Source: Poecilobothrus nobilitatus (Eukaryota; Arthropoda; Insecta; Diptera; Dolichopodidae). Taken from it: DNA of 64,000 nt. The notes beneath the pieces are model-generated. The model saw only the letters and a list, made by a program, of their open reading frames with translations. It made no database searches and was not told the DNA's origin. This document shows positions 11,751 through 23,859 of this stretch, piece after piece (positions within the stretch are counted from its first letter, which is position 1; each line of letters opens with the position of its first letter). Where the stretch lies: NCBI GenBank assembly GCA_947095535.1, contig OX352773.1, positions 85,036,670 through 85,100,669 of the forward strand, given 5' to 3'. The translations under genes and the position numbers were made by a program.

Positions 11751-13084
11751 AACATGTTGACGGTACATATGTGATTGTTTACTATTTGTTTAATCCATTT
11801 CTCAAAAAGAGGTATGAAAAGCTAGTACAGAGTGTGTAAATTATTATTGTTTTTTAATATTTATACTTAATATACTTTATTAATTATATAATATTATGTA
11901 AATATTTTATAAAATATTTAAATATAAATATATAATATATATAAATAATATTATATAAATATATAATATTATAAGTACTCTATCTTTTTGTTTCTATAGA
12001 TAGAGTTCAATTTGATTTTAAAATTTTAAATATCACACAACACCCTATCATTAATTTTTTTTAACTGATATTTTTTTTTTAATATAAAATTTGTTTGTTT
12101 GTTACTTATAAGATTATTAAAAAATCCTTTTAACTCATCTAAAACTAAAAACATTTTAAATTAAATTATCATTTATTTTTGGGTGCTCGACCAAAAAAAT
12201 TTCGAAACATAAAAGTCCCGAATCGACAATCATGAAAAAAAATCTCGAGTTTAAATTTAAAAAAAAGTCTCCAATGTATTCTCCAAAAATACTGAATTTA
12301 AATTTTGTGGTAAAATTCTCGAATTTATGAAAAAACACAGATGCTTTATGAAAAATATTTATGTAACAAAAGTAATTAGAAGGGTTTTTTAAGGGATGTA
12401 ATATTGTCTATTTTGATAATCAAATATGTTCTTATTTCATGTTTGATTTCATGTGTTACATGTTTGTATTTTGAAAGTTTCGATTTTAAAATTTGAATTT
12501 TAGAGCAGAACGTAAAAATAATAAATTCTTCATAAATTAAGTCATAAATTCTTAACACTCTAGTAATTCCGTACGGGTCTTTTCAAACGAAATCTATTTT
12601 AGAAACCAATAACTATTTTTTCTTAAGCATAATGCTCTTTATTTTCCCAGTAGCTGAGTTTTAATATTTTCTGAAACAGTAACTGTCATTTTAAGGTTGA
12701 TTTTTTGAAAACTTTATTCATATTTGCAATATGAAAAACAGTCCACACTTAATTTCCAATTTCCTAAAATTTTTATTTGTTTTTATTTTGAATTTTTTGT
12801 TCTAAACACTATTAACTTTTGAAAAAACCTTTATTATCAAAATTTTCATAAGACTGTGAAGTTCCATTAATTTTGGTTTAGGTTTTACAGCAGCCACAAT
12901 AAAAATTACTTAAAATGCAAAATATAAGTGCAAAATATTTTATGAATATTGTTATTTTTACCCTTTTTTTAATTTTCCTTTTTTGTTAATTAAATTTAGT
13001 TAAATATATTAAATAAATGTCTTATTATTTGTACGAAAACAAATCTTATCTTCATCTTATATTATTAAATAACATTTATTTATT

Positions 13085-13155
13085 TTTAAGTTTGGGTCAA
13101 TATGATCCAGCGCGAGTACTTAGAAAAAAATATTGCGCGAGTACTGTAGGGTTAA
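13085..13155 (-). mobile_element. Possible solo piggyBac-like end
   Basis: Read on the minus strand: TTAA, then CCCTACAGTACTCGCGC, a spacer, and a second AGTACTCGCGC, then a GGATCATATTGACCC palindrome. A TTAA target followed by CCC and internal direct repeats is reminiscent of piggyBac-type ends. No partner end was found nearby. The same segment occurs in duplication unit B about 4.14 kb downstream. Confidence 0.2.
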
Positions 13156-13373
13156 TTTCAAATTTTTATTCATAATAATATATTATCCACTTGTTCTACA
13201 TTACTGTTAAAATTTGTTTTGTTTTTAATTTGTTTTGTAACTAAATAATTAGATATTTTCTCAAAAACTTGTTTAACATATTAATGCAGTATTATCTTCG
13301 TTTACTCTAAAGTGTAAAGTCAAATAATAATTTAATTATTAAATTATTTTGGTTTATTACAATTTCATAAAAT

Positions 13374-14584
13374 ATGGCAAGTTCAAATGAAAGTATAAAT
13401 GTAAATTCGAATGAAATCTTAAATAGTCGAAAATATTCCACTATTTCAAAAGCTCAAAAACTGATGCTTACTAAATTACACGAAGAAGGTGAATAAATTT
13501 CTGAGGCAGCTACAAAAGTAGGAATGAATTCAAAAACTGCGTTCACCATTATCAAAAAGTGAGTATAATTATTTATGGTGTTTTGTGTATCACATTTGAA
13601 TTAATTCACACAATTTTTATATATTTTTATATTAAAAAAAACAGATATAAAGAAAATGATTATCAACTAAACCTGAAAAAAAGGGGGGGATTAAGGCAAA
13701 AAAAAACTGACGCCTGAAGTTTTAGAATTAATCGAAAAAGAAGTTGAATATAACCCAGGAATTACACTTAAACAAATTCTGAGAAAATTATCGTTATAAA
13801 ATGTAAATATATCAATAACAACAATTAATAAAGGACTTATAGAATTGAAGGTTACTTTAAAGTTAGCTAGTTTTCAATTAGATAGATTAAATTCAACAGA
13901 AACAATACAAAAACGTAAAGAATATACTATTAATTCTACTCGAAATGCTCCAGAAGAGAGGAGAAAAATAATATTCATTGATGAATGTGGGTTTAATCTA
14001 CATTTAAGAAGATCACAGGCTCGGTCGAAAAAAGGTACAAGGGCGCAAGTTATTATTCCTACAATTCGGGGTAGGAATGTAAGTCTTGTCGCCGCCATGA
14101 ATAATGAACGTATTATTCACTATAATTTAGTTTCGGCAGGTATTATCATTGACTAATTCAAATTAGAAATTTTATACTTTACAGATACATCTTATTGTTT
14201 ACAGATACCACTAATTCTGAGAGATTTTGTATTTTTATTAGAGAACTGAAAGAAAAGTTAACAGAATTAGAACTAAACGATAGTTTGCTTATAATGGACA
14301 ATGCCCGTATTCATAAGACACCTCAAGTTCGGGAACTAATAGAATTTTCACAACTAAAGTTACAATTCTTATCGCCTTATTCCCCTATGTTAAACCCTAT
14401 TGAAAATGCCTTTTCTAAAATAAAATCATCTGTAAGACAATCGTTAGCACAGCCAGGTGAGCATGACTTACTCTATGAAATAGGACAAGGGGTTCTTTCA
14501 ATATGCGCATCTGACTGTAACAATTGGTTTTTTAACATGATTATGAAAATTGGTCCAGCTGTTGCAGGAGAAGAGCTTAATTAA
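13374..14584 (+). pseudogene. Tc1-like DD34E transposase, inactivated (copy A)
   Basis: Would cut and paste the surrounding element, acting on its terminal repeats in the nucleus. The start is MASSNESINV at 13374. A helix-turn-helix-like N-terminus follows (SKAQKLMLTKLHEEGE...ISEAATKVGMN). The catalytic core has IFIDECGF (first Asp), LLIMDNARIHKT (second Asp) and SPMLNPIENAF (Glu), with 34 residues between the second Asp and the Glu. Two spliceosomal introns fit well: 13559-13644 (GTGAGT...ACAG) and 14140-14204 (GTATTA...ACAG), the second restoring SADTTNSERF. Damage: an in-frame TAA at 13494, a frameshift near the G/A runs at 13684-13710, and a TAA at 13796. The identical lesions occur in copy B. 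All three catalytic residues persist, so inactivation is by truncation. The IS630/Tc1 assignment is firm; the subfamily is not. Confidence 0.85.
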
Positions 14585-15043
14585 TTCAGACAGAGTATTA
14601 AATTAAATATATTGTTAAAAATTATTTTTTAGAAACATTTTTTCTCACATTTGTAATTTTGAATTATTTTTATTTATTTTGTTATTAATGAAAATATTTA
14701 TTTTTGTTATATTGAATAATTTTTATTTTTTATTAATGTACATTTTTTTTTGCTAGTTTAAAATAAAATTTTCTGAATTTAAAAAAAAATTATTTGAATT
14801 TATTTAGTAAAAATCTGAATTAAAAAAAAAAATATCTGAATTTATTTACTAAAAATCGGAATTAAAAAAAAAAAATCTGAAATTATTTAGTAAAAATCTG
14901 AATGCAAAAAAAAAAATTTTAAATCATTTAGTAAAAATCTGAATTCTAAAATAAAAAATTTGAAATTATTTAGTAAATACCGGAATATATTTAGTAAATA
15001 TCCGAATATATTTAGAAAATACCTGAATTTGACCAGAAAATGC

Positions 15044-16099
15044 TATATATGAAATTGTAATTGTTTTGTAAGATCATACAAAAATAGGTAGATATATTAA
15101 TATATTATATAGTCTAACTATGGCTGTCAAATTTAGTTAATTTTTTTGAACAGCTGAATTTTAAATTTTCTAAATACATAATATATATAGGCATATGATA
15201 GGCATTATTGAAATGCAAAAATATTTACTAGTAAAAATAATCTGTTGAAAATAGGATTTACAAAAAATCTATCGGTATACAATTAATGATTAAAGAAACT
15301 GAAGCTCACTCAAATATGAACAATAGATGACTTAGTGGCTATACTCCTTTTCTAGTAGTGGAGAGAAAAAAAAGGTTCTTTTTGATAAATGTTTCATCTA
15401 TTTTCATTTTTATTTCTATAATTTCCTTAAAAATTTTTACTGTGTTATGATGATATATTGTTCCGAATTCGTTTCGGTTCCGTATTTAGATGCAAATATA
15501 TTATTAATGCACGTTTTCGTTTTTTTTACTTCAATATTTGTTCTTTATAGATATACCAATAAAGGCTGTTCTCTTGAGTTTTACAAAATATCAAATACGA
15601 AATTGAACTTAATATTTAGGAAAATGAAAATATTATGCTTGGAAGTGTTTTGCTATCATAATTTTGTTAGTACCTGTATTTAACATATGAAACAATTGTC
15701 ATAATATTTGAATCTATTTACAAATTATTATGTAAAATAGTAAAGAAGAATATTGAAGTTATTGGGTATTGGTGATGAAAATCTGTGAATTATCATTTTA
15801 CATACATATATACATGTTACTTAGACCCAATAACTTTCATATAACACGTGAAATGAAGAAATAGATATGGATATTAATATTTATGTTAGTATACCTGCAT
15901 TCTATAAATGCAAGTTTTCCATCTATAATATTATATTATGTTTGTTTTTGATTTAGACTTTATTAATAATATTTTTGGTTGAAAGAGTAAACAGGACAAA
16001 TATATTGATTTCAATGTAAACAAAAGAAATAAAAATAAAATGAGTAAATTTTTTAACAAAACTTGAACTGAAAATTTGAGTATACGTGTTAATTTTTAC
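15044..16099. other. Non-element flank inside the duplication
   Basis: AT-rich DNA to the right of the transposon end, repeated at 19181-20239. A 78-codon open frame at 15447-15683 (and again at 19584-19820) has no recognisable domain. Its conservation between units reflects the recent duplication only. Confidence 0.6.
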
Positions 16100-19000
16100 A
16101 TATAATATTATAAGTACTCTATCTTTTTGTTTCTATAGATAGAGTTCAATTTGATTTCAAAATTTTAAATATCACACAACACCCTATCATTAATTTTTTT
16201 TAACTGATATTTTTTTTTTAATATAAAATTTGTTTGTTTGTTACTTATAAGATTATTAAAAAATCCTTTTAACTCATCTAAAACTAAAAACATTTTAAAT
16301 TAAATTATCATTTATTTTTGGGTGCTCGACCAAAAAAATTTCGAAACATAAAAGTCCCGAATCGACAATCATGAAAAAAAATCTCGAGTTTAAATTTAAA
16401 AAAAAGTCTCCAATGTATTCTCCAAAAATACTGAATTTAAATTTTGTGGTAAAATTCTCGAATTTATGAAAAAACACAGATGCTTTATGAAAAATATTTA
16501 TGTAACAAAAGTAATTAGAAGGGTTTTTTAAGGGATGTAATATTGTCTATTTTGATAATCAAATATGTTCTTATTTCATGTTTGATTTCATGTGTTACAT
16601 GTTTGTATTTTGAAAGTTTCGATTTTAAAATTTGAATTTTAGAGCAGAACGTAAAAATAATAAATTCTTCATAAATTAAGTCATAAATTCTTAACACTCT
16701 AGTAATTCCGTACGGGTCTTTTCAAACGAAATCTATTTTAGAAACCAATAACTATTTTTTCTTAAGCATAATGCTCTTTATTTTCCCAGTAGCTGAGTTT
16801 TAATATTTTCTGAAACAGTAACTGTCATTTTAAGGTTGATTTTTTGAAAACTTTATTCATATTTGCAATATGAAAAACAGTCCACACTTAATTTCCAATT
16901 TCCTAAAATTTTTATTTGTTTTTATTTTGAATTTTTTGTTCTAAACACTATTAACTTTTGAAAAAACCTATTATCAAAATTTTCATAAGACTGTGAAGTT
17001 CCATTAATTTTGGTTTAGGTTTTACAGCAGCCACAATAAAAATTACTTAAAATGCAAAATATAAGTGCAAAATATTTTATGAATATTGTTATTTTTACCC
17101 TTTTTTTAATTTTCCTTTTTTGTTAATTAAATTTAGTTAAATATATTAAATAAATGTCTTATTATTTGTACGAAAACAAATCTTATCTTCATCTTATATT
17201 ATTAAATAACATTTATTTATTTTTAAGTTTGGGTCAATATGATCCAGCGCGAGTACTTAGAAAAAAATATTGCGCGAGTACTGTAGGGTTAATTTCAAAT
17301 TTTTATTCATAATAATATATTATCCACTTGTTCTACATTACTGTTAAAATTTGTTTTGTTTTTAATTTGTTTTGTAACTAAATAATTAGATATTTTCTCA
17401 AAAACTTGTTTAACATATTAATGCAGTATTATCTTCGTTTACTCTAAAGTGTAAAGTCAAATAATAATTTAATTATTAAATTATTTTGGTTTATTACAAT
17501 TTCATAAAATATGGCAAGTTCAAATGAAAGTATAAATGTAAATTCGAATGAAATCTTAAATAGTCGAAAATATTCCACTATTTCAAAAGCTCAAAAACTG
17601 ATGCTTACTAAATTACACGAAGAAGGTGAATAAATTTCTGAGGCAGCTACAAAAGTAGGAATGAATTCAAAAACTGCGTTCACCATTATCAAAAAGTGAG
17701 TATAATTATTTATGGTGTTTTGTGTATCACATTTGAATTAATTCACACAATTTTTATATATTTTTATATTAAAAAAAACAGATATAAAGAAAATGATTAT
17801 CAACTAAACCTGAAAAAAAGGGGGGGATTAAGGCAAAAAAAAACTGACGCCTGAAGTTTTAGAATTAATCGAAAAAGAAGTTGAATATAACCCAGGAATT
17901 ACACTTAAACAAATTCTGAGAAAATTATCGTTATAAAATGTAAATATATCAATAACAACAATTAATAAAGGACTTATAGAATTGAAGGTTACTTTAAAGT
18001 TAGCTAGTTTTCAATTAGATAGATTAAATTCAACAGAAACAATACAAAAACGTAAAGAATATACTATTAATTCTACTCGAAATGCTCCAGAAGAGAGGAG
18101 AAAAATAATATTCATTGATGAATGTGGGTTTAATCTACATTTAAGAAGATCACAGGCTCGGTCGAAAAAAGGTACAAGGGCGCAAGTTATTATTCCTACA
18201 ATTCGGGGTAGGAATGTAAGTCTTGTCGCCGCCATGAATAATGAACGTATTATTCACTATAATTTAGTTTCGGCAGGTATTATCATTGACTAATTCAAAT
18301 TAGAAATTTTATACTTTACAGATACATCTTATTGTTTACAGATACCACTAATTCTGAGAGATTTTGTATTTTTATTAGAGAACTGAAAGAAAAGTTAACA
18401 GAATTAGAACTAAACGATAGTTTGCTTATAATGGACAATGCCCGTATTCATAAGACACCTCAAGTTCGCGAACTAATAGAATTTTCACAACTAAAGTTAC
18501 AATTCTTATCGCCTTATTCCCCTATGTTAAACCCTATTGAAAATGCCTTTTCTAAAATAAAATCATCTGTAAGACAATCGTTAGCACAGCCAGGTGAGCA
18601 TGACTTACTCTATGAAATAGGACAAGGGGTTCTTTCAATATGCGCATCTGACTGTAACAATTGGTTTTTTAACATGATTATGAAAATTGGTCCAGCTGTT
18701 GCAGGAGAAGAGCTTAATTAATTCAGACAGAGTATTAAATTAAATATATTGTTAAAAATTATTTTTTAGAAACATTTTTTCTCACATTTGTAATTTTGAA
18801 TTATTTTTATTTATTTTGTTATTAATGAAAATATTTATTTTTGTTATATTGAATAATTTTTATTTTTAATTAATGTACATTTTTTTTTGCTAGTTTAAAA
18901 TAAAATTTTCTGAATTTAAAAAAAAATTATTTGAATTTATTTAGTAAAAATCTGAATTAAAAAAAAAAATATCTGAATTTATTTACTAAAAATCGGAATT

Positions 19001-19180
19001 AAAAAAAAAAAATCTGAAATTATTTAGTAAAAATCTGAATGCAAAAAAAAAAATTTTAAATCATTTAGTAAAAATCTGAATTCTAAAATAAAAAATTTGA
19101 AATTATTTAGTAAATACCGGAATATATTTAGTAAATATCCGAATATATTTAGAAAATACCTGAATTTGACCAGAAAATGC
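16100..19180 (+). mobile_element. Tc1-like transposon copy B, left end missing
   Basis: This is the duplicated part of the 11181-15043 element. It keeps the interior and the right terminal repeat (18890-19180) but lacks the left terminal repeat, which lies outside the duplicated unit. It therefore arose by segmental duplication and not by transposition, and cannot move by itself. Confidence 0.88.
17511..18721 (+). pseudogene. Tc1-like DD34E transposase, inactivated (copy B)
   Basis: Offset by 4137 bp from copy A and nearly identical. It carries the same two premature stops, the same frameshift in the G/A run and the same two introns (17696-17781 and 18277-18341). One substitution was noticed within the coding part: in the codons for QVREL, GGG in copy A reads GCG across the codon boundary in copy B. 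Shared lesions show the gene was already dead before the duplication. Confidence 0.85.
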
Positions 19181-20239
19181 TATATATGAAATTGTAATTG
19201 TTTTGTAAGATCATACAAAAATAGGTAGATATATTAATATATTATATAGTCTAACTATGGCTGTCAAATTTAGTTAATTTTTTTGAACAGCTGAATTTTA
19301 AATTTTCTAAATACATAATATATATAGGCATATGATAGGCATTATTGAAATGCAAAAATATTTACTAGTAAAAATAATCTGTTGAAAATAGGATTTACAA
19401 AAAATCTATCGGTATACAATTAATGATTAAAGAAACTGAAGCTCACTCAAATATGAACAATAGATGACTTAGTGGCTATACTCCTTTTCTAGTAGTGGAG
19501 AGAAAAAAAAGGTTCTTTTTGATAAATGTTTCATCTATTTTCATTTTTATTTCTATAATTTCCTTAAAAATTTTTACTGTGTTATGATGATATATTGTTC
19601 CGAATTCGTTTCGGTTCCGTATTTAGATGCAAATATATTATTAATGCACGTTTTCGTTTTTTTTACTTCAATATTTGTTCTTTATAGATATACCAATAAA
19701 GGCTGTTCTCTTGAGTTTTACAAAATATCAAATACGAAATTGAACTTAATATTTAGGAAAATGAAAATATTATGCTTGGAAGTGTTTTGCTATCATAATT
19801 TTGTTAGTACCTGTATTTAACATATGAAACAATTGTCATAATATTTGAATCTATTTACAAATTATTATGTAAAATAGTAAAGAAGAATATTGAAGTTATT
19901 GGGTATTGGTGATGAAAATCTGTGAATTATCATTTTACATACATATATACATGTTACTTAGACCCAATAACTTTCATATAACACGTGAAATGAAGAAATA
20001 GATATGGATATTAATATTTATGTTAGTATACCTGCATTCTATAAATGCAAGTTTTCCATCTATAATATTATATTATGTTTGTTTTTGATTTAGACTTTAT
20101 TAATAATATTTTTGGTTGAAAGAGTAAACAGGACAAATATATTGATTTCAATGTAAACAAAAGAAATAAAAATAAAATGAGTAAATTTTTTAACAAAACT
20201 TGAACTGAAAATTTGAGTATACGTGTTAATTTTTACATA

Positions 20240-20673
20240 AGTACTTTTTTATGTTTTATGGTCGTTAAGTCGTTTTTTTTACCTTCTGGATGAAGGGATA
20301 TACTTTTAAAGATAAAATAAATTGTGTGCAAATCAATAATTGAAAAGGAATATAAAACGCTCTTAAAGTTTAAAAAGTGTTCATCAATTTGGTAAGAAGT
20401 TAAAGCCCTAACTGGTTGAAAAATGACTAAAAACAACGGAAAATTCTATTTTGATTATAATTAGAGAACCATTCTAAATCGATGTTTAAAGACTGAATTC
20501 TATGAACTTGAGTTCATTTGCAATATCTAAAAATTTTAAGTTCTGTCTATTTATACAATGCATATTGTTTGCTTGATTGTAAATTTTTAAATATGAAACA
20601 AATTTTAGCTCGTAGAATTTGTAGAAGTACACGTAAATGTAAAATTTAAACGTATATTTTCTGCATTTAAATA
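20240..20673. other. Short AT-rich interval
   Basis: Nothing recognisable between the duplication and the Tigger element. A 67-codon minus-strand frame at 20233-20436 has no known motif. Confidence 0.55.
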
Positions 20674-20685
20674 CAGTGTAATCTG

Positions 20686-20795
20686 GATAACGTGAACTAC
20701 CTATAACATGAACTCCTCGATAACATGAACATACTAAATAATTACATGGGTATTCTATAACGTGAACGCGAATATCTAATAACGTGAACTGAAGA
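20686..20795 (+). repeat. Subterminal repeats of the Tigger element
   Basis: Five copies of the block (G/T)ATAAC(G/A)TGAAC follow the left end at intervals of about 15-35 bp. A single GGATAACATGAAA lies near the right end (22795-22807). Repeated subterminal blocks of this sort are plausible transposase-binding sites; that role is inferred. Confidence 0.6.
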
Positions 20796-21029
20796 ATATG
20801 TATATGTATTTTTTTTTGTTTTGTTATTTTTAGTTTGAAGTTACATATTTGTACATGTTTCTTGTTTGAAAAAATATTTTCTGATTAGTAGGCTGGTAGT
20901 TTCATGCTATTTTTATTAATTTTCTGTTTTGGTTTAAAAGAATAATATTGTTTTCAGTTGTCTATTGCTTTCAGTTCAAGTTAAAATTTTCTGTATAAAA
21001 ATCCTATAAAAATCAAAATCTTAGTAAAA

Positions 21030-22551
21030 ATGTGTGCAAAAAAAGGAAAATGTTTATCTTTAAAGGATAAATATGATATAATAAAGAAAATTGATGAAGG
21101 AAAAAGTGCAACAAGTTTAGCTAGACAATATGGGATAGCGAAGTCAACTATTACTAGTATTAAAAATAAAAAAGTTAAAATATTTCAATTACTTTCAAAT
21201 AACCAATTTAATGAGAATAAAAGAAAAACTTTAAAGTTAGGCGAATATCCTAAAATGGAACGAACTTTATATAAATGGTTTTTAAAGCAAAGAAGTAAAA
21301 ATTTGCCTGTTAGTGGAATGATACTGCAAGAAAAAGCCAAAAATGAAAGAAAACCATGGTAAAATGAAAGAAAATGGCAGGATTACTGGAGATTTTTTTG
21401 CAAGTTCTAGTTGGCTGAATGGATTTAAGCCTCGCTACGGTCAGACGTATCATCGGTGGTACCTTTTGCAAAAATGTTAATAGAGAAAATCGAGGAGCTC
21501 CAATTAACTAAGGATCAAATATATAATGCAAAAGAATCGGGGCTTTTTTGGAAAATGTTACCAGAAAAAACTTATGTAGCTTTTAATGAAAAGACAGCTC
21601 CAAGAAGAAAAGTTGAAAAGGCTAGATATACTTGTATGGCATGTACAAACGCATCTGCAAAAAAACCCATGCAAAAAAACCCCGTTCACTTAAAAATTTT
21701 ATTTTATCTGTTGATTACCGAAATTCGAAAAAGGGTTGGATGACTTCTGAGATTTTTCAGCAATGGTTTCATAATTTATTTGTTCCTGCAGTAAGAAATC
21801 GTATTTATTTGTTTTATATCTTTAATAATTAAAATTTGTCATTTTTTAAGGTTCGCGATTTTTTACAAAAAGAAAATTTACCTAAAAAAGCAATTTTAAT
21901 AATAGATAATGCACCGAACGTTACACCTTTGATCCAACCTATGGATCAAAATGTAATTCGCCTGACAAAACTTTATTACAGAAAAAGTCTTTTGGCATCA
22001 GGAATAGGAAAGACAGATGTTAACATATTTTTATAAAGTTTCACTTTGAAAGATTCTATTTTTTTACATGCAAAAGCTTGGGATCAGTTAAACGAAAACA
22101 TTATAACAAATGTTGGAAAAAACTTTTACCTGAAATTTATGAACATGAAGATAATATTTCTTTAGCAGCTTTAAGAGAGAAATTTAGATCTGAAAACTCA
22201 GAAATAATATCTGAAATACAACTATATTTGCAAAATCTAAATCCTGAAGTAAGCTAATTTAGGATATTGTTCAAAAAATATGTACATATGTGATAAAATA
22301 TGTATTCAAATTGTTACTCTTAATTTTAGAATGAATGTTCAATAGAAGATATTGAAATTTGTAACAATATTGAAAGTGAACTTATTGAAATAAATAATGA
22401 ACAAGATTGCATAGAAATTAGTGAAGAAGAAGATTGTGATGCTGAAAATGAAAAATCCTTAATAACTGCAAATGAAGCTGTAAAATCTTTTGACAAGGCT
22501 ATAGAATGGGCAGAAAGTAATTTAAATGAGTACGAAGACATTTTGCTTTAA
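21030..22551 (+). pseudogene. Tigger/pogo transposase (CENP-B-like), inactivated
   Basis: Would bind and mobilise the enclosing element in the nucleus. The N-terminus (MCAKKGKCLSLKDKYDIIKK...GIAKSTITSIKNKK) is a CENP-B/Psq-type helix-turn-helix. A second DNA-binding part (GDFFASSSWLNGFKPRYG) lies in another frame near 21385. The DDE-1 core follows with IYNAKESGLFWKMLPEKT, ILIIDNAPNVTPLIQPMDQ, and an acidic tail ending NLNEYEDILL at 22551. Two introns fit: 21791-21850 (joins VPA to VRDFLQKEN) and 22249-22329 (joins LNPE to NECSIED). Damage: a stop and frame change near 21359, another frameshift near 21660-21690, a deletion directly after DNAP, and further frameshifts at about 22030-22120. The first catalytic Asp, expected in AxESGL as D, is Lys. 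This copy cannot be active. Confidence 0.85.
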
Positions 22552-22867
22552 AAAAAAATTCGTAAAAAAGCAGTGCTTCAATCTAAAATAAAGTTCAGAA
22601 ATAATTATATTTTATAATGTTTATTCGCTCCACTGTCCACATACTTATTTTTTAATAAAGAGAATTGATAAACTAACTTTTCTTTCAATAAGAGTTTTAA
22701 ATTTACATTTTTAAAAATATCGACTAATTAACTTCAAAAATTACGTTTAATATTTTCTTTATTTCCTTTTTATGCACATAAAAAATTTCTATTGGATAAC
22801 ATGAAATTTTTGTTTAATATGTACTAGCCTTGCAATTAATAGTTCTCGTTATTCAGACTCCACTATA

Positions 22868-23311
22868 TTCAAAAATCGTAGTTTTAGAAATAAAATTTAT
22901 TACCAATAAACCAAAATAGCTTGACCATAAACCAAAAGAAAGGATCATGTCAACAAAAAAAGTACAAAACAAAATGAGAACAAAATATAACATAAGCTTT
23001 CTTTTGAAAGCTTTTTAGTATCCGTTATTAAAAACATAAATCTTAATATTTTATTATTTACTTCTTTTATTGTGTTTAAAATATACTTATATTTATAACA
23101 TATCGGTTTATGGAAGTCATAATATATAAATAAATAAATAATTAAATAAATACATAAATAAATCAATATTATATGAACGTTGAAAAACGATTCCACGAAA
23201 AAAAGTGGAAGTGGTTAAGAAAAAAAAACAAATGTTCTCTTTCATCAAAATAAATTTTTGGTTCCACGTTTGCGTTTTTTAATTTTTTTTTTTTGTTGCC
23301 CAGAAATGCTT
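22868..23311. other. AT-rich interval
   Basis: No gene. Simple AAAT/TAAA-type runs at about 23125-23165. Confidence 0.6.
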
Positions 23312-23720
23312 TTTATTTATCAGCACCTTTTCCAAAACAATAATTATAAATCTAACTTATTAATTTCACTCTGTCCGTTTGCCCGTCTGTACAAAACTTC
23401 TAACTTCTGTTTAAAATAGAGCAAGGAAATTTCAACGATAGCTTGATGTAATAAAACAATAAATGTTATGGAACAAATTTTTTATGTAATTTTTCGCACT
23501 ACCGAGCTGCAACCTATCAAAATTGAAAAAAGTACTATTTGCGAATGGTTATATTTTAAATTCTGCTTAAAATTTTTTCAGTATAAAAACGTCAAACAAC
23601 AGAAAATTTGTTAAGCTTTAAAATCAATATTAAAAATTATATATTTTTTGCAATTTAGTATTTAAATGCTATGCTATTAATTAGAAACCTTTTAATTTTT
23701 AGAAAAGGACGATTTTATAG
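23312..23720 (+). repeat. Dispersed repeat R1, 5' fragment
   Basis: Starts with the family's 5' text (CAGCACCTTTTCCAAAACA, then TTTCACTCTGTCCGTTTGCC and ACAAAACTTCTAACTTCTG) and continues through the 'gagctgcaacc...tactatttgcgaatg' part. It is truncated relative to the copy at 33755. Confidence 0.65.
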
Positions 23721-23859
23721 AATTAACACTTATCTTTGAAAAAATGTTTGTACCTTTTTTTGTGTTTGTTTAATAGCTGTCGGACATAAAAATTTCTATG
23801 AATTACAAATTTTTATGCACAAAAATTACAATTTTGCATATAAAACGGCTGTTTACTGT

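Larger units (their letters stand above)
11181..15043 (+). mobile_element. Tc1-like transposon with satellite-like ends (copy A)
   Basis: The ends GCATTTTCTGGTCAAATTCA (11181) and its inverted counterpart TGAATTTGACCAGAAAATGC (ending 15043) are flanked by TA-rich sequence, as expected for the TA duplication of Tc1/mariner elements. Each terminal repeat is about 240-290 bp and consists of sub-repeats of 20-30 bp. Inside is a decayed transposase with two introns (13374-14584). The interior left half also holds a palindromic segment and a possible piggyBac-like end. At 3.9 kb it is long for a Tc1 element. From 11961 onward it lies in the 4.14-kb tandem duplication. Confidence 0.8.
11961..16099 (+). 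repeat. Tandem duplication, unit A (4.14 kb)
   Basis: From ATATAATATTATAAGTACTC at 11961 the sequence repeats at 16100 almost base for base. I noticed only these differences: one substitution near 12018 (T/C), a 2-bp indel near 12830, one substitution near 14328 (G/C), and one near 14731 (T/A). Unit A contains the transposase pseudogene, the right terminal repeat and about 1 kb of non-element flank. Confidence 0.93.
16100..20239 (+). repeat. Tandem duplication, unit B (4.14 kb)
   Basis: Second copy of 11961-16099, in direct orientation with no intervening sequence. It diverges from unit A's downstream sequence after ACGTGTTAATTTTTACATA (ending 20239). The block AAGTACT recurs at the start of the unit and just after its end, so a short-homology event could have formed the duplication. 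The very high identity means either a very recent event or an assembly artefact. Confidence 0.93.
20674..22865 (+). mobile_element. Tigger/pogo-type DNA transposon, complete ends
   Basis: Left end CAGTGTAATCTGGATAACG (20674) and right end CGTTATTCAGACTCCACTA (ending 22865) are imperfect inverted repeats. TA dinucleotides flank them at 20672-20673 and 22866-22867, the TA duplication of Tc1/mariner-pogo elements. A CENP-B/pogo-like transposase pseudogene fills the interior. Length 2.19 kb is within the normal range for Tigger elements. Confidence 0.88.

Noticed and set aside
12156..12558. Two 60-codon minus-strand frames, repeated at 16295-16697
   Set aside because: Non-coding interior of the Tc1-like element; conservation reflects the duplication, and the composition is AT-driven.
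15447..15683. 78-codon frame present twice (also at 19584-19820)
   Set aside because: Repeated only because it lies in the 4.14-kb duplication; hydrophobic, no recognisable motif, and in non-element flank.
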